64,000 bases of DNA from Hydractinia symbiolongicarpus (GCF_029227915.1 NC_079881.1:9300001-9364000); one strand, 5' to 3'. Positions 11,498-23,639 are shown, numbered from the stretch's first letter. Notes: a model not told the origin generated them from the sequence alone. Numbers and translations are program-made.

Positions 11498-13011
11498 GAT
11501 AAGTTTTGTCTTACCGTCGCTCCCAAATGTCGTCCAAAAAAGAGCGCTCCGAAACCTCTCACTGTCAGACAGTGTGAATGTTTGTGGAGTGTTGTGTTGT
11601 GTGGAAGTTTACTTTCACACTATAACATTGTGACGCCACGCACAGGTCATGACCCATCATCTTTGCACAAATAATGTGTTATTATTAATATTACAATTTT
11701 CAGAAAAAGGAAATTAAAAAAGGGTATTAAAACTGTAATTCTAAGTAGAAATTACATCTAAGAAAAAAAAAGGAAATTTGTTTAGCTTTAATTAGAATAG
11801 ATCCCCTTGCCGACAGGGGTTTTTAATTAGAGTCAGCAAAAATGAGCCTTGTTTAAATGTAGGGGAAATCATCTTAGCTTAAATATTTTCGATACATAAA
11901 AAACATCAAACAAGTTTTATAAGATTGTTGCAAGTGTATTAATCAGAAGCTATCATTTCAGAAAATTAACCTGTAACCCATTTATTTGTAAAAGGTTAAA
12001 AAAGTTCAAAGAAAGAGTCGTTTGTTCATTAATATATACAGTATAAGGGTCTCTTGATTTCCGTTTGTTGTTCTCCATAAATCAAATGTTAAGTGGTACG
12101 TGTTTTAAATCATTCCACTGTGGTAATGTTTGCTAAAATTTTAACTCTCGTTCCCAAACCTGTTTCAAAATTATGCTACGATTACCAAGCGTCTGCCGTC
12201 CAGTGAGCATATCATAGAAATAAAAGAGATCTAGGGACAAGATTTGTTTTCACTTCGATTGAATGAATTAGAATGTTTCACTCACTGAACATGCGTTGTT
12301 TAACTTTACACTAGTACCTAGGACTCTCTCCCTTAATTTTATATTTTTATTTCCTTATTTATTTTTTTATGTAAGCGCTTAAGCTGTAAGTTTCGCCTTA
12401 ACGGAAAAAAACGATGTTTAAACAAACACCTTTTAATAACATGCTAACCAACCTCAATTACAATGTATTTTGTCTCTTATTTTTTAAAAAGAGAAAAAAC
12501 TCTGGTGTCTAGGTTGCGTGTTAGCTTTAGTTTTAAACCAAGACCTATCGACTGAGTTGTTGATTTAAGTTGTGCAGCTCTAAACAAATGTACTCACCTC
12601 GATCCCACAGCTCTGTAAAAATTCTATTCGAGGTTGACTCTGTCCTAATAAACGTGAAAGTGAGCGACAGGGATACTTATTTGAAATCATAGGTTCGTGG
12701 TTTATATTTTTTGTACTGTAATTACTTGAATATTCCCCCACATTTGTCCATGTGCCTACTTATATATAGTGTGTAACGTAGTTCTACTTTTGTCAGAAAT
12801 TATTGAGGTTGGGTGTTTTTTGTAAATTGTTTTAACGGGGTCAAATCTTTCTATCAGGAATTTATTAACAAGCGGGGCTGAGAATATTGTTAGCAACTTT
12901 CTAACCTGCTTTCTTATTCTTTATTAGACCATGGCTTAGGACTGCACATGTATTTATAGTAACTGAAACAAGGGAGATTTTCTTCTAATAAGCAAGTTAG
13001 ATTTTTTCTAC

Positions 13012-13245
13012 CTCGTTCTTTTTTTCTGATGCATCGTCTTCGGCTGCTTCCAACTGCAGTCCTTTTTGTTTCAAGTTTTTATAAAATGCTTTTCTCTTTT
13101 TTCTTGCTTCGATATCTTTTTCAGTGTTTTTAAACTTTCTATGTACTAGTATGTAATCAACCTTCCGCTCTCCATCGTTGAAATACCAAGACTTTCTTTT
13201 TGATTGTTTGTCACCCTCAGTTTCATCCTTTCCGTATATCGTCAT
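13012..13245 (-). CDS. Anoctamin alternative N-terminal exon D (distal)
   Basis: This exon encodes 78 residues from ATG 13245 (G at -3) to the phase-0 donor GAG|GTAGAA. Signature SWYFNDGERKVDYILVHRK, then RKAFYKNLKQKGLQLEAAED, closest of the four to the textbook anoctamin N-terminus. The frame is open upstream to an ATG at 13413, but that extension is hydrophobic and Cys/Phe-rich with no family similarity, and a possible acceptor (TATTTTAG) lies within it; I prefer 13245. Isoform length 884. It is separated from the microexon by 5.1 kb containing the other three N-terminal exons. Confidence 0.85.
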
Positions 13246-13794
13246 GACAACGCAGTGAGGCGATTTTCTAAAATAGAAATACCGAAAAAGCTTATCGAAA
13301 CATATACATGCCTTGCAAATGTTTTTTGTGAAGAAATTGATTATCATCAGAAAGCAAGCTAAAAATGAGTATTCATTTGCCTCTTTATTCTGGGCAGAGA
13401 GGTGCCCGTACATTTAAGGGGCAGAAGGCGTTGATAAAGTTTTCTAGGTTTTTGCTCTGGCAGTCATGTGTGTCGTTGTTTTTTGTGGCATTAATTTGTG
13501 GTACTAGCTACAAGTTTTACGAAGGGACCCTGTTTCTCAATAAAAAGTCGAAACTAACCGAAAAAGTGAGGGATCATCTGAGCAATCCCCAACGGACCCT
13601 TCTTTCTCGAATGGTCTACATGAGACATGTCACTTGCACCATTGCTGGGATATACTTAATTTATCTCTCAAATCGCCCCGCATATTCAGGAGACTGAAAT
13701 TTAGGTAAATTAAGCAAAACTTACTTAAAAAAAAATCTGCAATAATAACCTATATAGAATAGAGCTTTGATTTTCCAAATATGATGCCTTGACA

Positions 13795-13874
13795 CAATCT
13801 CGTTTCTGGGGCATTTTTCCTTTTTACTGAATTTTTAACGGCTCAGGGGCCATAGGACCCTGAGAACGAGGTTG
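13795..13874. repeat. Hairpin element family A, copy 2
   Basis: Left end CAATCTCGTTTCTGGGG, right end CCTGAGAACGAGGTTG. The flanking 9-mers GCCTTGACA (13786-13794) and GCTTTGATA (13875-13883) match at 7 of 9 bases. The interior includes the GGCTCAGGGGCC palindrome. Confidence 0.75.
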
Positions 13875-14040
13875 GCTTTGATAAACTTACTACTAAAAAA
13901 TCTAAGCTTATAAAAAGGAGGTTGATGTCAGGACCCCCTACGTGAAGAACAAGCCTTTTTTATTTTCATCTAACGTTTTTTATATTTAGCAGGCTGTATA
14001 TTTAGATCCACTGACAAATATTTCTAGAATGGATTTAAGG

Positions 14041-14159
14041 CAACCTCGTTCCCAGGGCAATTTTTCGCTTTTTTGATATCCGAGACGGCGTGAAGAAATG
14101 ATTTCTTCTCGCCGTCCGAGATTGTCAGAAAGAGAAAAATGGCCCTAGGGTCGAGGTTG
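14041..14159. repeat. Hairpin element family A, copy 3, perfect 9-bp TSD
   Basis: CAACCTCGTTCCCAGGG at the left and CCCTAGGGTCGAGGTTG at the right bound a self-complementary interior (GACGGCGTGAAGAAA against TTTCTTCTCGCCGTC). The flanks 14032-14040 and 14160-14168 are both GATTTAAGG, a perfect 9-bp direct repeat. Confidence 0.9.
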
Positions 14160-14432
14160 GATTTAAGGATCATTTGTACAGAATGGAATTTAGTATATTG
14201 TCGCCGGACTTCTAAGGAAACAAGTGGAGCGCTGCTTAAAACTTGAGGGTTGTGTGTAAGGAGCTCCTGTTTTACTTTAGTGGTTTTAAATCGCTATCGT
14301 TAGTTTTCAAAATTCTGGCTAAGGACAAAAGTTTATGCATAAAACGAACTTCCTAAACGAAGATGGGTAATTTTTTTATTTTAAACTCATTGTCATAAAG
14401 AAGTTAAAAAAATTATTTTTTGTGTGTTTACG

Positions 14433-14552
14433 CAACCTCGTCCCCATGGGTTCGTGACTTTTTGACATCAGGCCGCCGGCAAGAAACATTTTAGCCGTCA
14501 AGTAAGCGCTAGCGGCTTTTCCATCAGGCAACAAACCCTAGGGACGGGGATA
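14433..14552. repeat. Hairpin element family A, copy 4
   Basis: Left end CAACCTCGTCCCCATGGG, right end CCCTAGGGACGGGGATA. The 9-bp flanks GTGTTTACG (14424-14432) and GTGTTAACG (14553-14561) differ at one base. The interior shares CAAGTAAGCGCTAGCGGC with copy 1. Confidence 0.85.
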
Positions 14553-15107
14553 GTGTTAACGCTAAAGTCAATGGACTATATTGTTCGGTTAAGTTTTTGA
14601 GGACGCTTACGTTTGCAGCAATAGGGCTGTTGTGCAAATAATTTTCAAAGTGTAGAGTGAAATAAAACATAGGTTTCTTAAGACCAGATTTTTTTTTTTA
14701 AAGAAAATCAGCCAATAAACGAATCAAAGATTTAAAAAGTTTGTAACATAAAAGTTTTTCAAAATTACGAGGCCAAAATTCGCGAAATTTGCGAATTTTT
14801 AAAGAATTATTGTTCCGATAGAAAAACACTGAGAAGATGTTGATGATTATCCTGAGGACCCTGGAATTATTTTTTTCCTGCAGGCCACAATGTTTTTTCC
14901 CGTCAATGATCCGTCTAATAATCTAACAAAAAATACAATTTCGATTCTTACCTACGGTTTATTTATATACTTCCAAATTTATCTTTTTTGCATAAGTTTT
15001 ATGTAAAGTTTTATGTTTTTGATAACATAAATCTTCGCGAAAAAGGCAAACGAAGTTAAATATATCTGGTTCTAATCGAGTGAAAGCATTTATTATATTT
15101 ATATATT

Positions 15108-15265
15108 ACTAGTCGTTAGCCCGTGGAAAATCCACGGGTTCGCCCGTCTTTTTTATACCGCATTGCGTGCTTCTCGCTATTGCGCAGCTAAGCTACCATT
15201 TTGCGTGACAGACAGACGAACGGACGGAAGGACGGACAAACGTATACGGGCATTATAATATAGAT
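15108..15265 (+). repeat. Dispersed repeat family B, full-length copy
   Basis: It starts ACTAGTCGTTAGCCCGTGG with a 5' hairpin (CCGTGGAAAATCCACGG), passes through GCTAAGCTACCATTTTGCGTG and a run of GACAGACGAACGGACGG, and ends CATTATAATATAGAT. Other copies: 27821-27952 (+), 35575-35756 (-), 42601-42742 (+), diverged at 5551-5790. No coding capacity. Confidence 0.85.
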
Positions 15266-15430
15266 ATATATATTCAGCATTTTTTTTTAAATTATTAACC
15301 ATCAATATGTTTTGATTTGGTTTATATGCAACTTCGCTCTCAGTTTTTTATTTTCATTTATGTGGACAAGGAAGTATACTGTTAGGAATAAATTTTTTTA
15401 AAGCACATGTTTGTGTATTCGCTCAAAAAG

Positions 15431-15536
15431 AAAACTCGTCCCCAGGGCATCTTATATCTTTTAGAGACCGGGACAGCGTTGTTCGTAACGCCGTCTTAAT
15501 GTTAAAAAGATACAAGATGACCTGGGGAAGAGGTTG
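15431..15536. repeat. Hairpin element family A, copy 5
   Basis: Left end AAAACTCGTCCCCAGGGCAT, right end CTGGGGAAGAGGTTG. The flanks CTCAAAAAG (15422-15430) and CTAAAAAAG (15537-15545) match at 8 of 9 bases. The interior is palindromic (ATCTTATATCTTTT against AAAAAGATACAAGAT). A related copy at 15574-15649 has no clear target duplication. Confidence 0.8.
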
Positions 15537-16230
15537 CTAAAAAAGTCAAAATAATTATGCTTAGTCGACACCCTAATCTCGTCGTATCCCAGTGTTTTTT
15601 TCTTTATGACAATTTCGATTGTGGAAAAATAGCCCTGGGAACGAGACTGAACACAGCAGTTTTATTTTTTGTTGTGTTCGTCAACTTTTTTTTAAGGTGT
15701 TAAAAAAATCGTTTCATTCTTTTTTTAATATTGTCCTGGTTTAAAAAAGGACAAAGAGCCCGGGGATTCAGGTTGGTGTTATCGTTCGTAAATATTAAAG
15801 TTGTTGAAAGTGAGCCATGAAAGCATAAACTTCAGCAGGTAACAGATTTACTTTTTCATATTAGACATTTAATTTGTTTATCGATTTCTTTATGTACAAA
15901 ATCTTAATCCAAGAAGGAACTAACAAAATGTCTGATCGTTGTGTATCCAACAACATCCTTTTTCCCCCAATAGTTTTTAGTTTTGTACAAATTGTTTTTT
16001 TATGAAAACTTGACAATATTGAATTAAAGTAATGAATCAGCCATGATTATGCACAACGGGTGCTTACTTAAAATTTATTTGAATCACGAACGGAGATACT
16101 TATTTTAAAATATATATTATGCAAGAGGTTTGCGTTTCTACGAGAGATGCGCCAATAAATGGCGCTGAATACAAATCGCAAATGTATAAAACCGATAATT
16201 TTTACCGCAAAGATTTGCCATGGCCCATCC

Positions 16231-16288
16231 CCTTCTTGTCCCCAGAGCTCTTCGAGATGAAAAATCTCAAAGAGCTCTGGGGTTGAGA
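16231..16288. repeat. 58-bp hairpin insertion with 11-bp direct repeats
   Basis: A near-perfect palindrome (CCCCAGAGCTCTT..AAGAGCTCTGGGG) is flanked on both sides by ATGGCCCATCC (16220-16230 and 16289-16299). Its ends resemble family A loosely. Confidence 0.8.
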
Positions 16289-16534
16289 ATGGCCCATCCG
16301 TATAATTTTATTTTTCTAGTTTTATTTAGGTGGCCAAAACGTTACGTGTTTCACCAGGAAAATGATGTGCTTGTGCAAATATATATAAACACAAACTCAC
16401 AATAATTTAGATACACGTATTTTATTTGAAGGAGGTTTGAGGTTTTGGTGAAATTGCATACTCTTTTTTGTCGACTACATTCTCAATATCCTAAGTCTCA
16501 AATGTTCTTATGTTTAGTAACCAACAAAGTTTTC

Positions 16535-16637
16535 ATCGCATTACAATCGCACTACAATCGCACAACAATTGCACTACAATCGCACCACAATCGCACAACA
16601 ATTGCACAACAATCCCACCATAATCGCACTACAATCT
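16535..16637. repeat. 11-bp minisatellite
   Basis: About nine copies of an 11-bp unit close to CAATCGCACTA, with variants CAATTGCACAA and CAATCCCACCA. It is translatable as an NRTTIALQSHH-like repeat, but 11 bp is not a codon multiple and the open frame is an artefact. Confidence 0.85.
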
Positions 16638-17335
16638 ACTAACGACGTATTGAGATCACATGTGGTGAATAATTGAAAAAGGACATTTAAAAGGGGCATA
16701 GTTTCGATAAAGAGAAAAATTATATTCGCATAGAATTAAGCTTCATCAAGCACATATAAACCAGTGAAAATCTGTTATTAGCGTGGAACTTCGAAGAATT
16801 AAAAGAACCATTCAATGTTTAGTTTTCTGAAATAGCTGCAATTTGGACTGATGGGTTAAATAATATATAGAAATGCGTTTTCATTTGAAAAAACATCGAT
16901 CTACTTTTCAGGACCGGTATAAGCTGTTGGACTCACAATGTGTAGGCATAATGCCTCCAAAATAGTTGAAAATATCTCTGGTCCTTAAAATTTGTTATTG
17001 CTGCAAACGTATCCATCGCATTGGCACATAAATGAATAATGTAGCGTAAGAAGCAAAAGGTTATTTAACAAATTGTGCATGTGCATCCAACAGATAAGAA
17101 AATATACTTTAAGGTGGATTAATGCAAATTTTACTCCTTTTTTCTCAAAATTGACGTTTTGCATTTGATTTTTTTGTGTTGTACATTGAAATGTGCTAAA
17201 ATGGCAATAAAAACTCTTGCATTTCGAATTTGTTGTCCAGGTGTGGACTATTAATATATAGCCACTGCACCTGATTGTGTTCTAAAGCGCGAACTTCTGA
17301 AATAGGCTTGCTATAAAAAATATTGTGAAAAAGGA

Positions 17336-17372
17336 ATTTATATATATATATGTGTGTGTATATATATATAAA
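17336..17372. repeat. TA/TG microsatellite
   Basis: (TA)n(TG)n(TA)n run at about 17338-17371. Other simple repeats are (AAT)n at 31721-31750 and (ATA)n at 50430-50460, the latter at the end of a LINE. Confidence 0.85.
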
Positions 17373-18162
17373 GATGGATATTCAATTATTCAATTCTAAC
17401 ACTCCAAAGTTAACATCAATAAGAGGCTAGTATAACAAAACGAGGCTATTTAGGTAACAGAGTGGGATTGTAAACTTAAGTTTTACTTACTCTTGTGCCA
17501 CTGTCTTATAGCTTCTTTCATCTTTCATAATTTTTTAAAATCACACAAAACAACTCTCTGTATCAATGAACAATCCGAAAGCAGAGAGTTCCATTTCCCA
17601 AAGAAAAAATGTATTTTGCAGACTATAAAAAGCGTAGTAATAGTTGCCATGGAAATGCAGTGCGTAGTGTCCAATGCAATTATTGTCTCTGCCACCCGAG
17701 ATAGAATTTTCCCATCAAAAGAGAATAGGAATGCTAATTATAAACAGCGAGAATGTTTTGTTGTGAGATTTCAATAAGATTTTAATTTTGAGTTTAAAAA
17801 ATTAATCCTGAAAAATTATATTTTTTGATTAAGTAAATTTTCCTACAATTTTTTTTTTGGATTTCCTCATTTTTAAAAAGATGAGAAATGCAATTAACGT
17901 TGGTTTCGATGGAAGTGCGATCATATGATATACGTTCTTGCAACAGGAGACACAAGTCCATCAAAATACCAAGAGATAGCGAAGTGAGTGAAGTAAAGAA
18001 GACAGGGGAAAGTGTCCAAGACGTTCCTTGTTCTAAGACTCATACGGCGAAACATAACAAAAGTTTGTTTTTTATTGGCGCACAAACCTAACTGGGCAAT
18101 CAAACACGTAAATTTAAGATTCCTACGTAGATGGTCAATACGCAACAAGTAAGGGACAGTCG

Positions 18163-18293
18163 CAACCTCGTCCCCAGCGTCTTCAAACTCGTCCCCAGGG
18201 TCTGGTGGCCCCTGAGCCGTTATTACGGAGTAGCCAACCTTTTCGCCGCTATTAACTTCATCAACAAGGAAAAATACCCTGGAAACGAGGTTG
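18163..18293. repeat. Hairpin element family A, copy 6
   Basis: Left end CAACCTCGTCCCCAGCG with a second internal CTCGTCCCCAGGG, right end CCTGGAAACGAGGTTG. The flanks GGACAGTCG (18154-18162) and GAGCAGTCG (18294-18302) match at 7 of 9. The interior (GAGCCGTTATTACGGAGT) is shared with the copy at 28186-28269. Confidence 0.8.
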
Positions 18294-20159
18294 GAGCAGT
18301 CGAGCCTATAAAACAAAGAGACTTAAGCAACCATGATCTTCAGCCAAACCGTTTGTGTTGCTTATGAAACAAAAGTCGTGTAATGTATGTGTAAACTTAG
18401 CTTTAGCATATAGCACTGAAAAACTCCGAATATAACCCCATCTTTAAGTTAACAACCACCTTAGTTTACTGTAAGGCCATGATTAGCTTCATTGCTAATG
18501 TTTTCCATGTATTCATTGGATCATTTCTTTAACGCAGATTGAAAAACAAACCTGACGCGCACGACGTTAACAACATTAACGACATTGACGGCTATAAAAT
18601 GCTACAAAATCCCAGAACAACATATCTACAATCTTAGACAAAAATATTGCCACAAAAGCAGTAGTTTCCTCATTATTCAAATATGGGCAGGACTGTCAAA
18701 CAGTCAATGCTCTGCAGTTGGCAGGCTACAAAGTCGCAACTTTTGCACACACGTAGGCCAGGCAGACAGCGTTGAATTTTCTAGTCACATTTTCTTGCAC
18801 GCCCGCACACCGAAATAATCCACGTCGAGGGCCACGAAGGTCCCAAAATTCATAAAAATTGCCATGCTGACGTCAGCAACAATTAGCACATTTTAGGAAT
18901 CTGAACATTGCGAAGTGAACTTTGACAACTTCATAATGTGTGAATCTAATATAGAAATAACCTACGCAATTAATTGTGGTGATAAACTTCAAAATTATTT
19001 GTCCTGTTTCAACATATTTTAACCAGGATTGTAGATATCACATTCAGATATCTTCAAGCGTCATTTTGTATTCGCTGTAGACGGGATACCCTAGTGAAAC
19101 GGTGGAAATAAAGTTGGGAAGGTTTCAAATATTGAGCCTTTTTTCCATAAATCTCTATATTTTTTCTTCGACAATAATTCAGCATTGAACTTCAGTCCAG
19201 CTACCAGTTACACCACGTACTAACGCAATTAGGCACCTTTAGAAAAGCAGATTTAATTCTCCTTTATACAGCCTCCACCCGTGTCCCTATATTTCTCACA
19301 CGATCCTTCCGAAAGGCTAATATTTTGACAAACTATCCGAATCATGATCTTTTTCACTTTTCTCAAGTAACGCAAACTCATCGTCAAATTTGTTAATCTG
19401 GTACACTGATGCATACCGAAGTAGTCGAATCACCACGGGATGTGCCTAAATGCGAATGGTCACTTGAGGGAGGTATTGAAACTAAATGCAGATATACGTT
19501 ATGTGGATTGAAGAAGAATAAAATAGAATTTAGAAAGATGTAGTGTGAATATAGATTATATTTAAAGAAACGACTTCTTCTTAATTGATTTTCCAACGGA
19601 ATTATTTGTTTTCCAGAAATGAGACCATAAGCCGACATTCGAAAGGTTAGGGGGGGGGGTTAACGGGGTAAGATAAAATAGGTAATTCGTGGGCTTATTA
19701 TTGATAGGGTCTTTTACAGAGAGGAGGGGGGGGAGGCGGGTGGGTGCCGGGGTTTTACAGTACTTTATGGCGTTTGGTATTTTAGCTTTCCTTTGACAAC
19801 TGTGTGCGTTGTTAGGGTCTAAGGATTAAACACCGACCATATCAGACGTAAGTCCACTGATCCGCAAAACTGGCTAGTACGGAAATTAAAATAACTTAGA
19901 AATTGTTCGTTTTAAGGTCCTACTAAAAACGCAGCGGATTGCCTCCTTAAAGACACATCTGCCACATTAAGTATACTAGAAAAATTTCCTCGTGTTAAAA
20001 TAAAAATACAATAAAGTGTTAACAGCAAGACAAACTTTTTAACCTTTGCCAATGTTAGGAGCTAATTAAATGATGGTGTCGATAAAGGCGTTGATCGGGC
20101 GAAAAAAAATAAAAATTAGAGATTATAAATAGAAAAGTTAAAAAATGTACGAAATAAAA

Positions 20160-20399
20160 ATAAAAATTCAACAAGTGGTTTTTTTTTTCATGTGTCCGCT
20201 TTACTCAGACATTTACACGATGTCATTCAGTGCGAAAAAAAAGTGTCCGTTTCATCAAGTGTCCGCCTTTATTACTGTCCGTCTTATAGAGATTTTCTTG
20301 TGAGGGTTTGACCTGAAACCAGTCTGTTCCAAGGAATAGTGTCCGTTATATAGAGGTGTCCGCTTTAGACCATGTCCACTTTAGAGAGATTCCACTGTA
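20160..20399. mobile_element. End of a pogo/Tigger-like DNA element
   Basis: Repeated GTGTCCG(C/T)TT motifs (near 20193, 20241, 20258, 20338 and 20358) lead to a terminus reading inward as CAGTGGAATCTCTCTAAAG, then TA. This terminus style, with TA target, is typical of pogo/Tigger elements. No transposase is in this piece; a related coding remnant lies at 22378-22680, and a similar repeat (AACGGACACTTCAATAAGCGG) is at 62340-62490. Confidence 0.55.
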
Positions 20400-21322
20400 T
20401 AAAAAATATTGTGGTAGTAACCAGATGTACCTAAGAAAATCAAATTATTTGAGCACTTTGCAAACTCAGTCGAGCCGGACGAAATATGGAATACACGCAT
20501 GCGCATTCGATGAATACGATTCGATTCGATTAAATCGATTTACAAAGTTTAATTAAAGATGGTGGAGAGCGAAACAACAATAAAGACAACAGCATATGCT
20601 TCGGATAACCGTTTTACATGGTCCGAAAAATTATTCCTCCCATTGATGCCCTGTGACTATAAAGGTATAGTGTATAACGTGAGGTTGTTTTCCACCACGA
20701 TTTACAAAACAAGTGACAAATAAAAAGATTTAAAGACATTCGTTATTTTCTTTTTCTTTTTCTATATTACATGCAACTAAACTTATAAGTTTTTTCTTAC
20801 AACTAAACGGTCCGTTTAAACTTACCGTGTATTTTAGCCTTAAGGTCGGATTTTCCGAAACGTATAATATAGGGGACATGTTTTCGTTATTTTCTTTTTC
20901 TTTACTTTTTAGTGATTTATAATGAAAAATAAAATAGCCTTGTTTACAAACTTAATTCTAAAAAAGGATCTTCATCATCTTCAACGTCCATGTGATTGTT
21001 CGCATTTCCCATACATTTTTTATAAAATGCGCCACTTCGGACTTATGGATTTAACCGGATCTGTTAGATCCGTTGTTGTGATTCGCAGTCTTCAAACGAT
21101 TCTGAAACCATATTCTTGAATTCAATCCACCATATCTTGATGGCTGGGTGCAAAATTCAACTTTTGGGATAGGATCAATCAAGGTTTACTTAATAAAATG
21201 GCAGCTGTAACAGAAGTAAATAAGTACAACAACGAAAAACGAAAATCGATAAAAGAAAAGATTGTTACGATTTGAAGGTAAGTATGAGAGTGATAAGAAA
21301 AAATAAAAAAAAAAAATAATAC

Positions 21323-21916
21323 TTACCTTAACGAGATAAATTTTCGCGTGGACATATTTTCGGGGAGGGAAAATTTTTGGATTTCGCGTGGACAGATTTT
21401 CGCGGATGTTCATATTGAGAAAAAAAATTTCAGGTTTTTGAAAATACCAATCTTCCATAATAATCGTTACAATTACAACAAATTGCCAAAAACAAAAAAC
21501 TTTTCACCCCTCACCGTAATTAACCTTTGATGCTTCAAAAATATGAAGAACTTGTTAAAACACTGTATACTGAGCCCAAGACGAGATCATTGACGGTTGT
21601 TATCCTTCAAACACAAATCATGTAGTCATAAGGGATGACCCGGTTGTTCCAAGAAAGAAAAAAAGGAACACAAAAGGCGAGGTCAAAATGGATACTTTTT
21701 TTAGTGAAGAATAGAAGAAAAAACGGTGTATTTTTACTTGTTTATACTTCGTAACGAATTCTTAATCCCTAAATCATTTGAATTTTACAGAAAAAAAATA
21801 AACATTTTGCGGAAACATATTTTCGCGGTTTGGCGAACTGCAAACATTTTACGGAGACATATTTTCGCGGAAATAACCAAAATTTAACTCCGCGAAAATT
21901 TATCTCGTTAAGGTAA
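21323..21916. mobile_element. Nonautonomous DNA transposon with 26-bp TIRs
   Basis: Terminal inverted repeats 21323-21348 and 21891-21916 are perfect over 26 bp (outer end TTACCTTAACGAGATAAA, inner TTTTCGCG). Several subterminal copies of TTTTCGCGG follow at each end. The 594-bp body has no transposase. Related TTCGCGAAAGTTTATCTCGCAAAT motifs recur at 45970-46190 inside the decayed copia element. Confidence 0.8.
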
Positions 21917-22090
21917 ATAAATGTTATTTTTTCCCCTCTTTTTTAGTGCGGCTAAGGTCAAATGTTCCTCTTAATTTTAGTGCGAAATTAAATATTTGCA
22001 ACAAGACAATTTATTCCCTATTATTAGTGCGACCCTCCGGAAATAGTTATTTTTTCGGTCGCTCTAAATTAAAGGAATGACAGTGTAAGC

Positions 22091-22146
22091 CCACCCCTTT
22101 AACACCTGGGAAAACAAATCAGTTTTCCTAGGTGTTAAAGGGGTGG
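22091..22146. repeat. 25-bp inverted repeat hairpin
   Basis: Arms 22091-22115 and 22122-22146 match at 24 of 25 bases (outer end CCACCCCTTTAACACCT) around a 6-base loop. Possibly a shortened hairpin element. Confidence 0.85.
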
Positions 22147-22377
22147 CCAATTTATTCACACACTTAATTTTTTTTAATTGTCTTTTTCTAGATCATATAG
22201 GTTCTAAATACACGAGATTAGAAATTCACCACCAGGGATTCGTGTTCTTTCTGATGCAACGCGATGCTTGCCGTTAATAGCGCAAGTCACATTTAAAGGC
22301 CGGCGCAAACGACGTAAGTCCCCTTAAAACTATTTCACGCAAAAGTTTTGCGTGAGGGAAAAAGAGAAAGTTAAACC

Positions 22378-22680
22378 TTGAGTGATATAGCAAATATGGT
22401 CTCGTACTTGGAGATAATAGAACATACGATATTACAAGGGCTGAAAAAATTTTTAACTACTGAATCTGGCAAGAGAACATGTATTGTGCAGCTGACTATT
22501 TCTGCGGATGGAAGAGCTAGAATCGGCCCACTGGTCATCTTTAAAGGGAAAATTTTGGGAGTAAGCGTAGAAGAAAAGAAACAACGGGACGAAAGAGTTG
22601 TTGTTTTGTTTTAACTGAATGCATGGTGTGATGGAAGAAATCATAAAGAAGTGGATAAATGAGCAGTGTGGTAATGCAAG
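22378..22680 (+). pseudogene. pogo/Tigger-type DDE transposase fragment
   Basis: The frame gives GLKKFLTTESGKRTCIVQLT, SADGRARIGPLVIFKGK, then VEEKKQRDERVVV and NAWCD. This matches the DDE_1 transposase core of pogo/CENP-B-like elements as I know the family (VQLT.ADG....PL.IFKGK ... NAWCD). After NAWCD the frame shifts by one to read MEEIIKKWINEQC. No start codon opens the piece and there is an internal stop, so it is a decayed remnant, probably related to the element end at 20160-20399. Confidence 0.75.
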
Positions 22681-23639
22681 GAGGTTATGTTTTACTTAAT
22701 CCACTTAATAATAAGTTCAATAGTTAAAATCCTTTTTGTTGGTATCCATAAGGCACAATAGACAAACGCCTTGGAGATATGCTATAAAAGTATAAAACCA
22801 CGCTTATCAACGTACAAGGTGGAACCACACGTCGTGTACAACCCTGTTTATAAATAAACCATTTAAGGATCGTTTCGAGAGTCATTTAAAAAGCATATAA
22901 TTTAAAGATTTTTGCACGGAGAGTAAGTTTTACTGCTTCGGATTGCCGCGTGCTAGCAACAAAATGGGTTGCAAATGCTTCAGCTGCGATCATAGCAATT
23001 GAGGAAATGATTTGGCGATCTTTTCAGAAAAAAACAGAAAACGTCCGTAGTCAGCAAATTGGTGAATTGAATTTTTTCTTAAAAATAATCAAACTAACTC
23101 TGAAATTAACTTGATAAGGAAGTTCTTGAAATATTGAGATTCTTTTCTGCAAAAATTTGTCAATTCATCAATTTGGTAAACACAAAAACAAATTAAAACT
23201 TACTTTTTTACACACACAGATGTACCTTCAGTTTGGTTATCCATCGTTGTAAAGAACTTTTTTACATACAAGAATTTTTAACATCTCACAAAGTATCACA
23301 CACCTAGTTTACAGCTTAAAGTTGGAAAAACGTTCTGTTTTTATTAATTTACAACCGATCCTACCATTGTTGACACATACTCGCATCATGCAATTTTAAA
23401 GGTTACAATCAATGAATTGATTACTGCTTGAGTCAAAAAGATCGCTGGATGGATTGAAATATCGTGTGACGTTTTTAAAAGCGCCGACGTTTTATGACAT
23501 GTATAGGACGGTTAAATGACGGCTCGTGAAATATTAAAGAAAGAATTTTGTAAGAATATATACAAATATACATATACAAAATATATATAAATAAGGAAGT
23601 AATAAATAAGTAAACAAGCAAGTAACGAAAAGTTTAATG

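Noticed and set aside
8715-13245. The four N-terminal exons as separate tandem anoctamin genes
   Set aside because: No second copy of any body exon exists between them; all four donors are phase-compatible with the single body.
15574-15649. A further family A hairpin copy with a 9-bp duplication
   Set aside because: The ends are recognisable but the flanking 9-mers (TCGACACCC and AACACAGCA) do not match convincingly, so it was not counted as TSD evidence.
16445-16642. 65-codon frame with a His/Asn/Thr repeat
   Set aside because: Translation of the 11-bp minisatellite; the repeat is not a multiple of 3.
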